Assembly: GCA_963662175.1 (NCBI GenBank)
Contig: OY759222.1
Coordinates: 10,550,222-10,614,221, forward strand
Length of the DNA stretch: 64,000 nucleotides
Source: Aradus depressus
Taxonomy: Eukaryota > Arthropoda > Insecta > Hemiptera > Aradidae
Direction of reading: 5' to 3'
Below, piece by piece: positions 38,747-51,860 of this stretch. Position 1 is the first letter of the stretch. Each line of letters begins with the position of its first letter. Made by a program: the position numbers and the translations under genes. The notes under the pieces were generated by a model. It worked only from the letters and a program-made list of their open reading frames with translations. It did no database searches and was not told the DNA's origin.

Positions 38747-41700
38747 GGACATAACCAGTGAAATTTCAGCGATATCGGCCGAGGGGAGGGGGGCGTTCCG
38801 GGGTGGGGGCACAATTCAAAAATCCCAATAACTGCCGATGTATTGAATGTATCGACATCAAATGTCGTATTTAAAACTAAAACCCACTTAGGACATAACC
38901 AGTCAAATTTCAGCGATATCGGCCGAGGGGAGGGGGGCGTTCCGGGGTGGGGGCACAATTCAAAAATCCCAATAACTGCCGATGTATTGAATGTATCGAC
39001 ATCAATTGTCGTATTTAAAACTAAAACCCACTTAGGACATAACCAGTCAAATTTCAGCGATATCGGCCGAGGGGAGGGGGGCGTTCCGGGGTGGGGGCTC
39101 AATTCAAAAATCCCAATAACTGCCGATGTATTGAATGTATCGACATCAAATGTCGTATTTAAAACTAAAACCCACTTAGGACATAACCAGTCAAATTTCA
39201 GCGATATCGGCCGAGGGGAGGGGGCGTTCCGGGGTGGGGGCACAATTCAAAAATCCCAATAACTGCCGATGTATTGAATGTATCGACATCAAATGTCGTA
39301 TTTAAAACTAAAACCCACTTAGGACATAACCAGTCAAATTTCAGCGATATCGGCCGAGGGGAGGGGGGCGTTCCGGGGTGGGGGCACAATTCAAAAATCC
39401 CAATAACTGCCGATGTATTGAATGTATCGACATCAAATGTCGTATTTAAAACTAAAACCCACTTAAGACATAACCAGTCAAATTTCAGCGATATCGGCCG
39501 AGGGGAGGGGGGCGTTCCGGGGTGGGGGCACAATTCAAAAATCCCAATAACTGCCGATGTATTGAATGTATCGACATCAAATGTCGTATTTAAAACTAAA
39601 ACCCACTTAGGACATAACCAGTCAAATTTCAGCGATATCGGCCGAGGGGAGAGGGGCGTTCCGGGGTGGGGGCACAATTCAAAAATCCCAATAACTGCCG
39701 ATGTATTGAATGTATCGACATCAAATGTCGTATTTAAAACTAAAACCCACTTAGGACATAACCAGTCAAATTTGAGCGATATCGGCTGAGGGGAGGGGGG
39801 AGTTCCGGGGAGAGGGCTCAATTCAAAAATCCCAATAACTGCCGATGTATTGAATGTATCGGCATCAAATGTCGTATTTAAAACTAAAATCCACTTAGGA
39901 CATAACCAGTCAAATTTGAACGATATCGGCTGAGGGGAGGGGGGGAGTTCCGGGGAGAGGGCTCAGTTCAAAAATCCACAACCCCCCTCCCGTTCACAAT
40001 TTTGTGACGTGGCACACTTTTTTTTCCATTTGGCCTTCAAGAATACTACATATGAAATTTCATGACAATCCGACCATTAAATAAGGAGTTAGCGCTATTT
40101 TTATACTTAGGCCCCCCTTACAACCCCCGCTCCCGTTCGAAATTTTGAGACGCCACATAGCCTATTATTCAATCGGTCTTGAAAGGATGCTACATGTGAA
40201 GTTTCATGAATATCCGTCCAGCCGTTTGGGCGTGATGCTGGAAGAAACATAGAAACAAACCCCGTTTCAGTATAGAAGTATAGAAGCCGGTGGAAGAGAA
40301 TGGGTAGATAAGCGAATCTGAATTTAAAAATCCCAATAACTGCCGATGTAATGAATGTATCAACATCAAATTTCGTATTTGAAATTAACATTCACGGAGG
40401 ACATAACCAGTCAAATTTCAGCGATATCGGCCGAGGGGAGGGGGGCGTTCCGGGGTGGGGGCTCAATTCAAAAATCCCAATAACTGCCGATGTATTGAAT
40501 GTATCGACATCAAATGTCGTATTTAAAACTAAAACCCACTTAGGACATAACCAGTCAAATTTCAGCGATATCGGCCGAGGGGAGGGGGGCGTTCCGGGGT
40601 GGGGGCACAATTCAAAAATCCCAATAACTGCCGATGTATTGAATGTATCGACATCAAATGTCGTATTTAAAACTAAAACCCACTTAGGACATAACCAGTC
40701 AAATTTCAGCGATATCGGCCGAGGGGAGGGGGGCGTTCCGGGGTGGGGGCACAATTCAAAAATCCCAATAACTGCCGATGTATTGAATGTATCGACATCA
40801 AATGTCGTATTTAAAACTAAAACCCACTTAGGACATAACCAGTCAAATTTCAGCGATATCGGCCGAGGGGAGGGGGGCGTTCCGGGGTGGGGGCACAATT
40901 CAAAAATCCCAATAACTGCCGATGTATTGAATGTATCGACATCAAATGTCGTATTTAAAACTAAAACCCACTTAGGACATAACCAGTCAAATTTCAGCGA
41001 TATCGGCCGAGGGGAGGGTGCGTTCCGGGGTGGGGGCACAATTAAAAAATCCCAATAACTGCCGATGTATTGAATGTATCGACATCAAATGTCGTATTTA
41101 AAACAAAAACCCACTTAGGACATAACCAGTCAAATTTCAGCGATATCGGCCGAGGGGAGGGGGGCGTTCCGGGGTGGGGGCACAATTCAAAAATCCCAAT
41201 AACTGCCGATGTATTGAATTTATCGACATCAAATGTCGTATTTAAAACTAAAACCCACTTAGGACATAACCAGTCAAATTTCAGCGATATCGGCCGAGGG
41301 GAGGGGGGCGTTCCGGGGTGGGGGCTCAATTCAAAAATCCCAATAACTGCCGATGTATTGAATGTATCGACATCAAATGTCGTATTTAAAACTAAAACCC
41401 ACTTAGGACATAACCAGTCAAATTTCAGCGATATCGGCCGAGGGGAGGGGGGCGTTCCGGGGTGGGGGCACAATTCAAAAATCCCAATAACTGCCGATGT
41501 ATTGAATGTATCGACATCAAATGTCGTATTTAAAACTAAAACCCACTTAGGACATAACCAGTCAAATTTCAGCGATATCGGCCGAGGGGAGGGGGGCGTT
41601 CCGGGGTGGGGGCACAATTCAAAAATCCCAATAACTGCCGATGTATTGAATGTATCGACATCAAATGTCGTATTTAAAACTAAAACCCACTTAAGACATA

Positions 41701-42050
41701 ACCAGTCAAATTTCAGCGATATCGGCCGAGGGGAGGGGGGCGTTCCGGGGTGGGGGCACAATTCAAAAATCCCAATAACTGCCGATGTATTGAATGTATC
41801 GACATCAAATGTCGTATTTAAAACTAAAACCCACTTAGGACATAACCAGTCAAATTTCAGCGATATCGGCCGAGGGGAGAGGGGCGTTCCGGGGTGGGGG
41901 CACAATTCAAAAATCCCAATAACTGCCGATGTATTGAATGTATCGACATCAAATGTCGTATTTAAAACTAAAACCCACTTAGGACATAACCAGTCAAATT
42001 TGAGCGATATCGGCTGAGGGGAGGGGGGAGTTCCGGGGAGAGGGCTCAAT
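38747..42050. repeat. 144-bp satellite array, right block
   Basis: Continues the monomer split by the gypsy element; the CCAGTGAAA variant monomer resumes at 38752. A 645-type spacer lies at about 39960-40320. The same ordered variants as in the left block recur: CTCAATTC at 39097 and 41325, ACTTAAGACA at 39463 and 41690, GAGGGGAGAGGGGC near 39643 and 41871, seven-G tract near 39940. G-tract length changes near 39222 and 41017 break the open frame of the repeat. Confidence 0.95.
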
Positions 42051-45000
42051 TCAAAAATCCCAATAACTGCCGATGTATTGAATGTATCGACATCAAATGT
42101 CGTATTTAAAACTAAAATCCACTTAGGACATAACCAGTCAAATTTGAACGATATCGGCTGAGGGGAGGGGGGGAGTTCCGGGGAGAGGGCTCAGTTCAAA
42201 AATCCACAACCCCCCTCCCGTTCACAATTTTGTGACGTGGCACACTTTTTTTTCCATTTGGCCTTCAAGAATACTACATATGAAATTTCATGACAATCCG
42301 ACCATTAAATAAGGAGTTAGCGCTATTTTTATACTTAGGCCCCCCTTACAACCCCCGCTCCCGTTCGAAATTTTGGGACGCCACATAGCCTATTATTCAA
42401 TCGGTCTTGAAAGGATGCTACATGTGAAGTTTCATGAATATCCGTCCAGCCGTTTGGGCGTGATGCTGGAAGAAACATAGAAACAAACCCCGTTTCAGTA
42501 TAGAAGTATAGAAGCCGGTGGAAGAGAATGGGTAGATAAGCGAATCTGAATTTAAAAATCCCAATAACTGCCGATGTAATGAATGTATCAACATCAAATT
42601 TCGTATTTGAAATTAACATTCACGGAGGACATAACCAGTCAAATTTCAGCGATATCGGCCGAGGGGAGGGGGGCGTTCCGGGGTGGGGGCTCAATTCAAA
42701 AATCTCAATAACTGCCGATGTATTGAATGTATCGACATCAAATGTCGTATTTAAAACTAAAACCCACTTAGGACATAACCAGTCAAATTTCAGCGATATC
42801 GGCCGAGGGGAGGGGGGCGTTCCGGGGTGGGGGCTCAATTCAAAAATCCCAATAACTGCCGATGTATTGAATGTATCGACATCAAATGTCGTATTTAAAA
42901 CCAAAATACACTTAGGACATAACCAGTCAAATTTGAACGATATCGGCTGAGGGGAGGGGGGAGTTCCGGGGAGAGGGCTCAGTTCAAAAATCCACAACCC
43001 CCCTCCCGTTCACAATTTTGTGACGTGGCACACTTTTTTTTCCATTTGGCCTTCAAGAATACTACATATGAAATTTCATGACAATCCGACCATTAAATAA
43101 GGAGTTAGCGCTATTTTTATACTTAGGCCCCCCTTACAACCCCCGCTCCCGTTCGAAATTTTGGGACGCCACATAGCCTATTATTCAATCGGTCTTGAAA
43201 GGATGCTACATGTGAAGTTTCATGAATATCCGTCCAGCCGTTTGGGCGTGATGCTGGAAGAAACATAGAAACAAACCCCGTTTCAGTATAGAAGCCGGTG
43301 GAAGAGAATGGGTAGATAAGCGAATCTGAATTTAAAAATCCCAATAACTGCCGATGTAATGAATGTATCAACATCAAATTTCGTATTTGAAATTAACATT
43401 CACGGAGGACATAACCAGTCAAATTTCAGCGATATAGGCCGAGGGGAGGGGGGCGTTCCGGGGTGGGGGCTCAATTCAAAAATCCCAATAACTGCCGATG
43501 TATTGAATGTATCGACATCAAATGTCGTATTTAAAACTAAAATCCACTTAGGACATAACCAGTCAAATTTGAGCGATATCGGCTGAGGGGAGGGGGGAGT
43601 TCCGGGGAGAGGGCTCAGTTCAAAAATCCACAACCCCCCTCCCGTTCACAATTTTGTGACGTCGCACACTTTTTTTTTCTATTTGGCCTTCAAGAATACT
43701 ATATATGAAATTTCATGACAATCCGACCATTAATTAAGGAGTTAGCGCTATTTTTATACTTAGGCCCCCCTTACAACCCCCCCTCCCGTTCGAAATTTAG
43801 GGACGCCACTTAGCCTATTATTTAATCGATCTAGAAAGGCTGCTACATGTGAAGTTTCATGAATATCCGTCCAGCCGTTTGGGCGTGATGCTGGAAGAAA
43901 CATAGAAACAAACCCCGTTTCAGTATAGAAGTATAGAAGCCGGTGGAAGAGAATGGGTAGATAAGCGAATCTGAATTTAAAAATCTCAATAACTGCCGAT
44001 GTAATGAATGTATCAACATCAAATTTCGTATTTGAAATTAACATTCACGGAGGACATAACCAGTCAAATTTCAGCGATATCGGCCGAGGGGAGGGGGGCG
44101 TTCCGGGGTGGGGGCTCAATTCAAAAATCCCAATAACTGCCGATGTATTGAATGTATCGACATCAAATGTCGTATTTAAAACTAAAATCCACTTAGGACA
44201 TAACCAGTCAAATTTGAGCGATATCGGCTGAGGGGAGGGGGGAGTTCCGGGGAGAGGGCTCAGTTCAAAAATCCACAACCCCCCTCCCGTTCACAATTTT
44301 GTGACGTGGCACACTTTTTTTTCCATTTGGCCTTCAAGAATACTACATATGAAATTTCATGACAATCCGACCATTAAATAAGGAGTTAGCGCTATTTTTA
44401 TACTTAGGCCCTCCCTACAACCCCCGCTCCCGTTCGAAATTTTGGGACGCCACATAGCCTATTATTCAATCGGTCTTGAAAGGATGCTACATGTGAAGTT
44501 TCATGAATATCCGTCCAGCCGTTTGGGCGTGATGCTGGAAGAAACATAGAAACAAACCCCGTTTCAGTATAGAAGTATAGAAGCCGGTGGAAGAGAATGG
44601 GTAGATAAGCGAATCTGAATTTAAAAATCCCAATAACTGCCGATGTAATGAATGTATCAACATCAAATTTCGTATTTGAAATTAACATTCACGGAGGACA
44701 TAACCAGTCAAATTTCAGCGATATCGGCCGAGGGGAGGGGGGCGTTCCGGGGTGGGGGCTCAATTCAAAAATCCCAATAACTGCCGATGTATTGAATGTA
44801 TCGACATCAAATGTCGTATTTAAAACTAAAATCCACTTAGGACATAACCAGTCAAATTTGAGCGATATCGGCTGAGGGGAGGGGGGAGTTCCGGGGAGAG
44901 GGCTCAGTTCAAAAATCCACAACCCCCCTCCCGTTCACAATTTTGTGACGTCGCACACTTTTTTTTCCCATTTGGCCTTCAAGAATACTATATATGAAAT

Positions 45001-46250
45001 TTCATGACAATCCGACCATTAATTAAGGAGTTAGCGCTATTTTTATACTTAGGCCCCCCTTACAACCCCCCCTCCCTTTCGAAATTTAGGGACGCCACTT
45101 AGCCTATTATTTAATCGATCTAGAAAGGCTGCTACATGTGAAGTTTCATGAATATCCGTCCAGCCGTTTGGGCGTGATGCTGGAAGAAACATAGAAACAA
45201 ACCCCGTTTCAGTATAGAAGTATAGAAGCCGGTGGAAGAGAATGGGTAGATAAGCGAATCTGAATTTAAAAATCTCAATAACTGCCGATGTAATGAATGT
45301 ATCAACATCAAATTTCGTATTTGAAATTAACATTCACGGAGGACATAACCAGTCAAATTTCAGCGATATCGGCCGAGGGGAGGGGGGCGTTCCGGGGTGG
45401 GGGCTCAATTCAAAAATCCCAATAACTGCCGATGTATTGAATGTATCGACATCAAATGTCGTATTTAAAACTAAAATCCACTTAGGACATAACCAGTCAA
45501 ATTTGAGCGATATCGGCTGAGGGGAGGGGGGAGTTCCGGGGAGAGGGCTCAGTTCAAAAATCCACAACCCCCCTCCCGTTCACAATTTTGTGACGTGGCA
45601 CACTTTTTTTTCCATTTGGCCTTCAAGAATACTACATATGAAATTTCATGACAATCCGACCATTAAATAAGGAGTTAGCGCTATTTTTATACTTAGGCCC
45701 TCCCTACAACCCCCGCTCCCGTTCGAAATTTTGGGACGCCACATAGCCTATTATTCAATCGGTCTTGAAAGGATGCTACATGTGAAGTTTCATGAATATC
45801 CGTCCAGCCGTTTGGGCGTGATGCTGGAAGAAACATAGAAACAAACCCCGTTTCAGTATAGAAGTATAGAAGCCGGTGGAAGAGAATGGGTAGATAAGCG
45901 AATCTGAATTTAAAAATCCCAATAACTGCCGATGTAATGAATGTATCAACATCAAATTTCGTATTTGAAATTAACATTCACGGAGGACATAACCAGTCAA
46001 ATTTCAGCGATATCGGCCGAGGGGAGGGGGGCGTTCCGGGGTGGGGGCTCAATTCAAAAATCCCAATAACTGCCGATGTATTGAATGTATCGACATCAAA
46101 TGTCGTATTTAAAACTAAAATCCACTTAGGACATAACCAGTCAAATTTGAGCGATATCGGCTGAGGGGAGGGGGGAGTTCCGGGGAGAGGGCTCAGTTCA
46201 AAAATCCACAACCCCCCTCCCGTTCACAATTTTGTGACGTCGCACACTTT
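42050..46250. repeat. 645-bp-type satellite units, right edge of the array
   Basis: Units begin at about 42335, 43123, 43760, 44404, 45049 and 45693. The first is 788 bp because it carries one extra 144-bp subrepeat; the one at 43123 is 637 bp and lacks the same 8-bp GTATAGAA repeat that the unit at 648 lacks. The remaining units alternate between two spacer types. The array ends at about 46250. Confidence 0.95.
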
Positions 46251-46453
46251 TTTTTTCTATTTGGCCTTCAAGAATACTACATATGACAAGAATACTACAT
46301 ATTTCATGACAATCCGACCATTAATTAATGAGTTAGGCTGAAAAGAATGCTACATGTGAAGTTTCATGAAGATCCGTCCAGCGGTTTGGGCATGATGCTG
46401 GAACAAACAAACACACAAACCCCATGTTTCAGCTTTATTAATATAGATTATAC
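46251..46453. repeat. Array edge and conserved tail of the dispersed element
   Basis: A local duplication of AAGAATACTACATAT marks the edge (46270-46300). It is followed by the tail seen three more times in the window: TGAAGTTTCATGAAGATCC, then GATGCTGGAACAAACAAAC, then TTTCAGCTTTATTAATATAG. In the satellite units the same tail is recognisable but joined after CGTTTCAG to other sequence. No gene. Confidence 0.75.
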
Positions 46454-46599
46454 TAGCAGTAATACCCGGCGTTGCCCGGGGAACTTTGACTTTTCTACTA
46501 TTATCTCCTATAAGTCTTTTAAATTCTTCAACAGTACATTCATGATGTTATAATTTTCAATTATTCATACGGAATAAGGCTTATAATCCTTCAACGTCA

Positions 46600-47630
46600 A
46601 ACACCCCAGCTAGTAAGTTTTTAGGACCCCTGGGCATCACAGCTAGTATGCGTCTTTCAACGGCGGAAACCACAGATAGTGAATACTTAGCATCGCTGGA
46701 CATCCTAGCCAGTGCGTACTTAAGAACGCTATTGACCGCAGCTAGTAAATGCCTTGCAACAGCGGAACCCACAGCGAATACATAGTTACTACTACTACAT
46801 GTGAAATTCATGCCAATCCGCTTACCCTTTAACAGTACATTCATGATGTTATAATTTTCAATTATGCATACGGAATAAGGCTTATAGTCCTTCAACGTCA
46901 AACACCCCAGCTAGTAAGTTTTTAGGACCCCTGGGCATCACAGCTAGTATGCGTCTTTCAACTTCGGAAACCACAGATAGTGAATACTTAGCATCGCTGG
47001 ACATCCTAGCCAGTGCGTACTTGAGAACGCTATTGACCGCAGCTAGTATGTGCCTCGCAAGAGCGGACCCCACAGCTAGTACGAAGTTAGGAACGCTGGG
47101 CATCACAGCTAGTAAGTGCCTTGCAACAGCGGACCCCACAGCTAGTACGTAGTTAGACCCACTGGGCATCACAGCTAGTATGTGTTTTGCAACGGCGGAC
47201 CCCACAGCTAGTACGTAGTTAGAAACGCTGAGCATCACAGCTAGTATGCTTTTGCAACGACGGACCCCACAGCTAGTACGTTTTTAGGAACGCTGGGCCC
47301 TACAGGTAGTAGGTGCCTTGCAACTGCGGACCCCACAGCTAGTACCTACGTAGTTAAATACGCTGGGCCACACTGCTAGCGCCTTGCAACAGCAGACCCC
47401 ACAGCTAGTACGTAATTAGGAACGCTGGGCATCACAGCTAGTAAATGTCTTGTAGGTGCCTTGCAACAGCGAACCCCACAGCCAGTACATAGTTAGGAAC
47501 GCTGGGGCTGAGCACTACAGTTAGTAAGTGCCTTGCAACAGCGGACACCACAGCTAGTACGATATTAAGAACGCTGGGCATCACAGCTAGTAAATGTCTT
47601 GCAACAGTGAACCCCACAGCGAATACATAG
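46600..47630. repeat. 66-bp minisatellite, copy 1 (degenerate)
   Basis: Imperfect repeats of CTTGCAACAGCGGACCCCAC followed by AGCTAGTACG and AGGAACGCTGGGCATCAC. Two nearly identical stretches (46560-46760 and 46840-47040) show a further local duplication of about 300 bp. No protein-coding role is supported. Confidence 0.85.
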
Positions 47631-47689
47631 TTACTACTACTACATGTGAAATTCATGACAATCCGATTACCCTTCAATGATTCAGCATT

Positions 47690-49200
47690 ATTTTTATGCT
47701 TAGCCCCCCCTCCCAAATTTTTAAAATGTCACATAGTGTATTTTTTTATTTGACCATCAAGAATACTACATGTGAAATTTCGTGACAATCCGATCATCCG
47801 CTAATGACCTATCACTATCTTCAAATTTAGGCCTACCCCCATAACCCCCCTCCCGTTCACAATTTTTTGACGTCACACACCCTATTTTTCTATTTGGCCT
47901 TTATGAATACTTCATGTGAAATTTCGTGACAATCCGATCATCCGTTAATGACTTATCACTATACTTATACTTAGGCCCCCATCAACCCACCCTCCCGTTT
48001 AAAATTTTGTGACATATACACTCTATATTTCTATTTGGCTTTTAATAATACTACATGTGAAATTCCATGACAATACGACCAACCGTTAATGAGCTAGCAC
48101 TATATTTATACTTAGGCCCCCCCGCCACAACCCCCCCTCCCGTAAACAATTTTGAGCCGTCACACCGCCTATTTTTCCATTTGGCTTCCAGGAATACTAC
48201 ATGTGAAATTTCGTGACAATCCGATCATCCGTTAATGACTTATCACTATACTTATACTTAGGCCCCCATCAACCCACCCTCCCGTTCAAAATTTTGTGAC
48301 ATATACACCCTATATTTCTATTTGGCTTTAAGAATACTACATGTGAAATTCCATGACAATACGACCAACCGTTATTGAGCTAGCACCATATTTATACTTA
48401 GGTCCCCCCGCCACTACCCCCCCTCCCGTACAAAATTATGAGCCGTTACACCGCCTATTTTTTTATTTGGTCTTCAGGAATACTACATGTGAAACTTTGG
48501 GACAATTCGATCAACCGTTAATGAGCTAGCTCTATATTTATACTTAGGCCCCCCCACAACCCCCCCTCCCGTTCAAAACTTTGGGACGCCACACACCTTA
48601 TTTTTCTATTTGGCCTTCAGGAATACTCCATGTGAAATTTCATGACGATTCGCCCATTAGTTAATGAGTTAGCTCTATATTTATACTTAGGCCCCCCCAC
48701 AACCCCCCCTCCCGTTCAAAACTTTGGGACGCCACACACCTTTTTTTCCTGTTTGGCTTTTAAAAAGACTACGTGTGAAATTTCATGACGATTCGCCGAT
48801 TAGTTAATGAGTTAGCTCTATATTTATACTTAGGCCCCCCTTACAACCCCCCCTCCCGATCAAAACTTTGGGACGCCACACACCTTTTTTTCCTATTTGG
48901 CTTTTAAAAATACTACATGTGAAATTTCGTGACAATCCGACCAACCCTTCATGAGCTAGGACTATATTTATACTTAGGCCCCCCTTACAACCCCCCCTCC
49001 CGATCAAAACTTTGGGACGCCACACACCTTTTTTTCCTTTTTGGCTTTTAAAAATACTACATGTGAAATTTCATGACAATTCGACCATTAGTTAATCAGT
49101 TAACACTATTTATATACTTAGGCCCCCCTTACTACCCCCCCTCCCGATCAAAATTTTGGGACGCGACATAGCCTCTTATTCAATCGGGCTCAAAAGAATG
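47690..49200. repeat. Degenerate ~143-bp tandem units, copy 1
   Basis: The motif CTTAGGCCCCC recurs at about 47970, 48114, 48257, 48399, 48543, 48686, 48829, 48975 and 49119, a 142-146-bp period. Each unit also has CCCCCCTCCCGTTCAAAA, GGGACGCCACAC and TACTACATGTGAAATTTC. These blocks are recognisably the spacer of the 645-bp satellite unit. No gene. Confidence 0.88.
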
Positions 49201-49303
49201 CTACATGTGAAGTTTCATAAAAATCCGTCCAGCCGTATGGGCGTGATGCTGGAACAAACATACAAACACACAAACCCACAAACCCCGTTTCAGCTTTATT
49301 AAT

Positions 49304-50576
49304 ATAGACTTAAACGTTCCGCTCAAGATAGGGTACGTGACATCACCCAACACTCCTGCCAACTTCCTACTACCATCTCCAAAGCCCACTTATATTCCAC
49401 ATTTCTTCCTTGATAATGTTAGTAGAAACCAAACGGTAACTTATTTTATCATACATATGGAGTCTATCGAGCTCAGGATCGCCACTTAGAAATCTAGCCA
49501 AGGCACTTAGGTCAGATATTTTATTCGGGAAGATAAAAATAAATTTGAGCACGTCGTCCTTCGGATTAAACTTTAGGCTATGATCGAGGGCCTTTTTGTA
49601 TGTCAGGTGCTCGATAATGAGTCCTATGTTATGTAACTAAACCTAGGTAGCTAAAATTTCACTTAGGTTCAAAAAACCTTGAGCACGTCGTCCTTCGGAT
49701 AGGACTTTCCCGATATATCTAAATCTATCTATCAGTTTTAACAAATATTAAATCTATAAACCGTTAAAAAGCAGGAAGTTTGAAGAATGGTATTTAGCCC
49801 GACGTTTTTCGAAAAACATTTTTATTTCAATTTTTGTGTAGGATTCAGATATCCCGGTTGTTCATCAGTTTTAACAAATATTAAAACTAAAAACCGTTTA
49901 AAAGCGAGAAATTTGAAGAATGGAGTTTACCGAGCTCAGGATCGCCATTTCGAAATCTAGCCAAGTCACTTAGGTCAGATGTTTTAATCGGGAAGATAAA
50001 AATAAATTTTAGCACGTCGTCCTTCGGTTTGGACTTTAAGCTATGATCGAAGGCCTTTTCGTATGTCGGGTACTCGATAATGAGTCGTATGTTACGTATC
50101 TAAACCTGGGAAGTTGAAATTTCATTTACGTTAAAAATAACTTGAGCACGTCGTCCTTCGGTTTGGACTCTAAGCTATGATCGAGGGCTTTTTCGTATGT
50201 CAGGTACTCGATAATGAGTCGTATGTTACGTATCTAAACCTGGGTAGCTGAAATTTCACTTAGGTTAAAAATAAATTTGAGCACGTCGTCCTTCGGATGG
50301 GACTTCCCCGATATATCTGAATCTGTATATCAGTTTTAACAAATATTAATACTAAAAACCGTTTAAAAGCGAGAAATTTGAAGAATGGAGTTTACCGAGC
50401 TCAGGATCGCCATTTAGAAATCTAGCCAAGTCACTTAGGTCAGATGTTTTAATCGGGAAGATAAAAATAACTTTGAGCACGTCGTCTTTCGGATGGGACT
50501 TTCCCGATACATCAGAATCTTTCTTTGGTTGACCATCTTCGTTTCTGGATGCTGCCTATCTACCAACATAGCTGTA
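49304..50576. repeat. Tandem ~464-bp repeats with SINE-like core segments
   Basis: GAGCTCAGGATCGCCA recurs at about 49469, 49932 and 50397, a 463-465-bp period over some 2.3 copies. Within each copy the motif GAGCACGTCGTCCTTCGG recurs (near 49550, 49680, 50010, 50143, 50278, 50476) followed by a sequence like the body of the SINE at 55310. The first 150 bp (49304-49450) matches nothing else I can see. No gene is visible. Confidence 0.75.
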
Positions 50577-51860
50577 TTAATTTGCAACAGCGGACACCAC
50601 AGCTAGTACGAAATTAGGAACCCTGGGCACCACATCTAGTATGTGCCTTGCAACAGCGGACCCCACAGCTAGTACGAAGTTCGGAACGCTGAGCACCACA
50701 TCTAGTTTGTGCCTTGCAACAGCGGACCCCACAGGTAGTACGAAGTTCGGAACGCTGAGCACCACATCTAGTTTGTGCCTTGCAACAGCGGACCCCACAG
50801 CTAGTACGAAGTTCGGAACGCTGAGCACCACATCTAGTATGTGCCTTGCAACAGCGGACACCACAGCTAGTACGAAGTTAGGAACCCTGGGCACCACATC
50901 TAGTATGTGCCTTGCAACAGCGGACCCCACAGCTAGTACGAAGTTCGGAACGCTGGGCAACACAGCGAGTATGAGCCTTGCAACAGCGGACCTCACAGGT
51001 AGTACGAAGTTAGGAACGCTGAGCACCACATTCTAGTTTGTGCCTTGCAACAGCGGTCACCACAGCTAGTACGAAGTTAGGAACCCTGGGCACCACATCT
51101 AGTATGTGCCTTGCAACAGCGGACACCACAGCTAGTACGAAGTTAGGAACGCTGAGCACCACATCTAGTATGTGCCTTGCAACAGCGGACACCACAGCTA
51201 GTACGAAGTTAGGAACCCTGGGCACCACATCTAGTTTGTGCCTTGCAACAGCGGACCCCACAGCTAGTATGAAGTTAGGAACGCTGAGCACCACATCTAG
51301 TTTGTGCCTTGCAACAGCGGACACCACAGCTAGTACGAAGTTAGGAACGCTGGGCAACACAGCTAGTAAGTGTTTTGTAACAGCGGACCCCACAGCTAGT
51401 ACGAAGTTAGGAACCCTGGGCACCACATCTAGTATGTGCCTTGCAACAGCGGACACCACAGCTAGTACGAAGTTAGGAACGCTGGGCAACACAGCTAGTA
51501 AGTGCCTTGCAACAGCGGACCCCACAGCTAGTATGAAGTTAGGAACGCTGAGCACCACATCTAGTATGTGCCTTGCAACAGCGGACCCCACAGCTAGTAC
51601 GAAGTTAGGAACGCTGAGCACCACATCTAGTTTGTGCCTTGCAACAGCGGACACCACAGCTAGTACGAAGTTAGGGACCCTGGGCACCACATCTAGTATG
51701 TGCCTTGCAACAGCGGACCCCACAGCTAGTACGAAGTTCGGAACGCTGGGCAACACAGCTAGTAAGTGTTTTGGAACAGCGGACCCCATAGATACTACAT
51801 AGTTAGGAACGCTGGGCATCACAGCTAGTAAATGTCTTGCAACAGTGAACCCCACAGCGA
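50577..51860. repeat. 66-bp minisatellite, copy 2 (regular)
   Basis: About nineteen head-to-tail copies of a 66-bp unit, for example GTGCCTTGCAACAGCGGACC at 50643 and again at 50709. Each unit is two related 33-bp halves that share CCACAGCTAGTA or CCACATCTAGTA. As 66 is divisible by three, both strands stay open (a 281-codon minus frame at 51010-51855 and a 254-codon plus frame at 51038-51802). These are not supported as genes. Confidence 0.93.

Larger units (their letters stand above)
46454..49303. mobile_element. Unclassified non-autonomous element with internal tandem repeats, copy 1
   Basis: It begins with the head TAGCAGTAATACCCGGCGTT, which continues to a CCGGG palindrome arm, and ends with a tail finishing TTTCAGCTTTATTAATATAG. 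Between are a minisatellite (about 46600-47630) and nine or so degenerate units of about 143 bp (47690-49200). It has no coding capacity I can recognise. The head and tail recur at 53260-54656, which suggests a mobile unit. Helitron-like elements with central tandem repeats are a precedent, but I cannot show the required termini, so the class stays open. Confidence 0.6.

Noticed and set aside
46949..47238. Small proteins in the first minisatellite
   Set aside because: They follow the repeat period and are interrupted in related copies.
51010..51855. 281-residue protein with 22-residue repeats
   Set aside because: A by-product of a 66-bp period that is open on both strands; composition follows the repeat and no other support exists.
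50577..51860. CRISPR-like array of short direct repeats
   Set aside because: The 66-bp units are contiguous with no unique spacers, and the genome is eukaryotic. It is a minisatellite.
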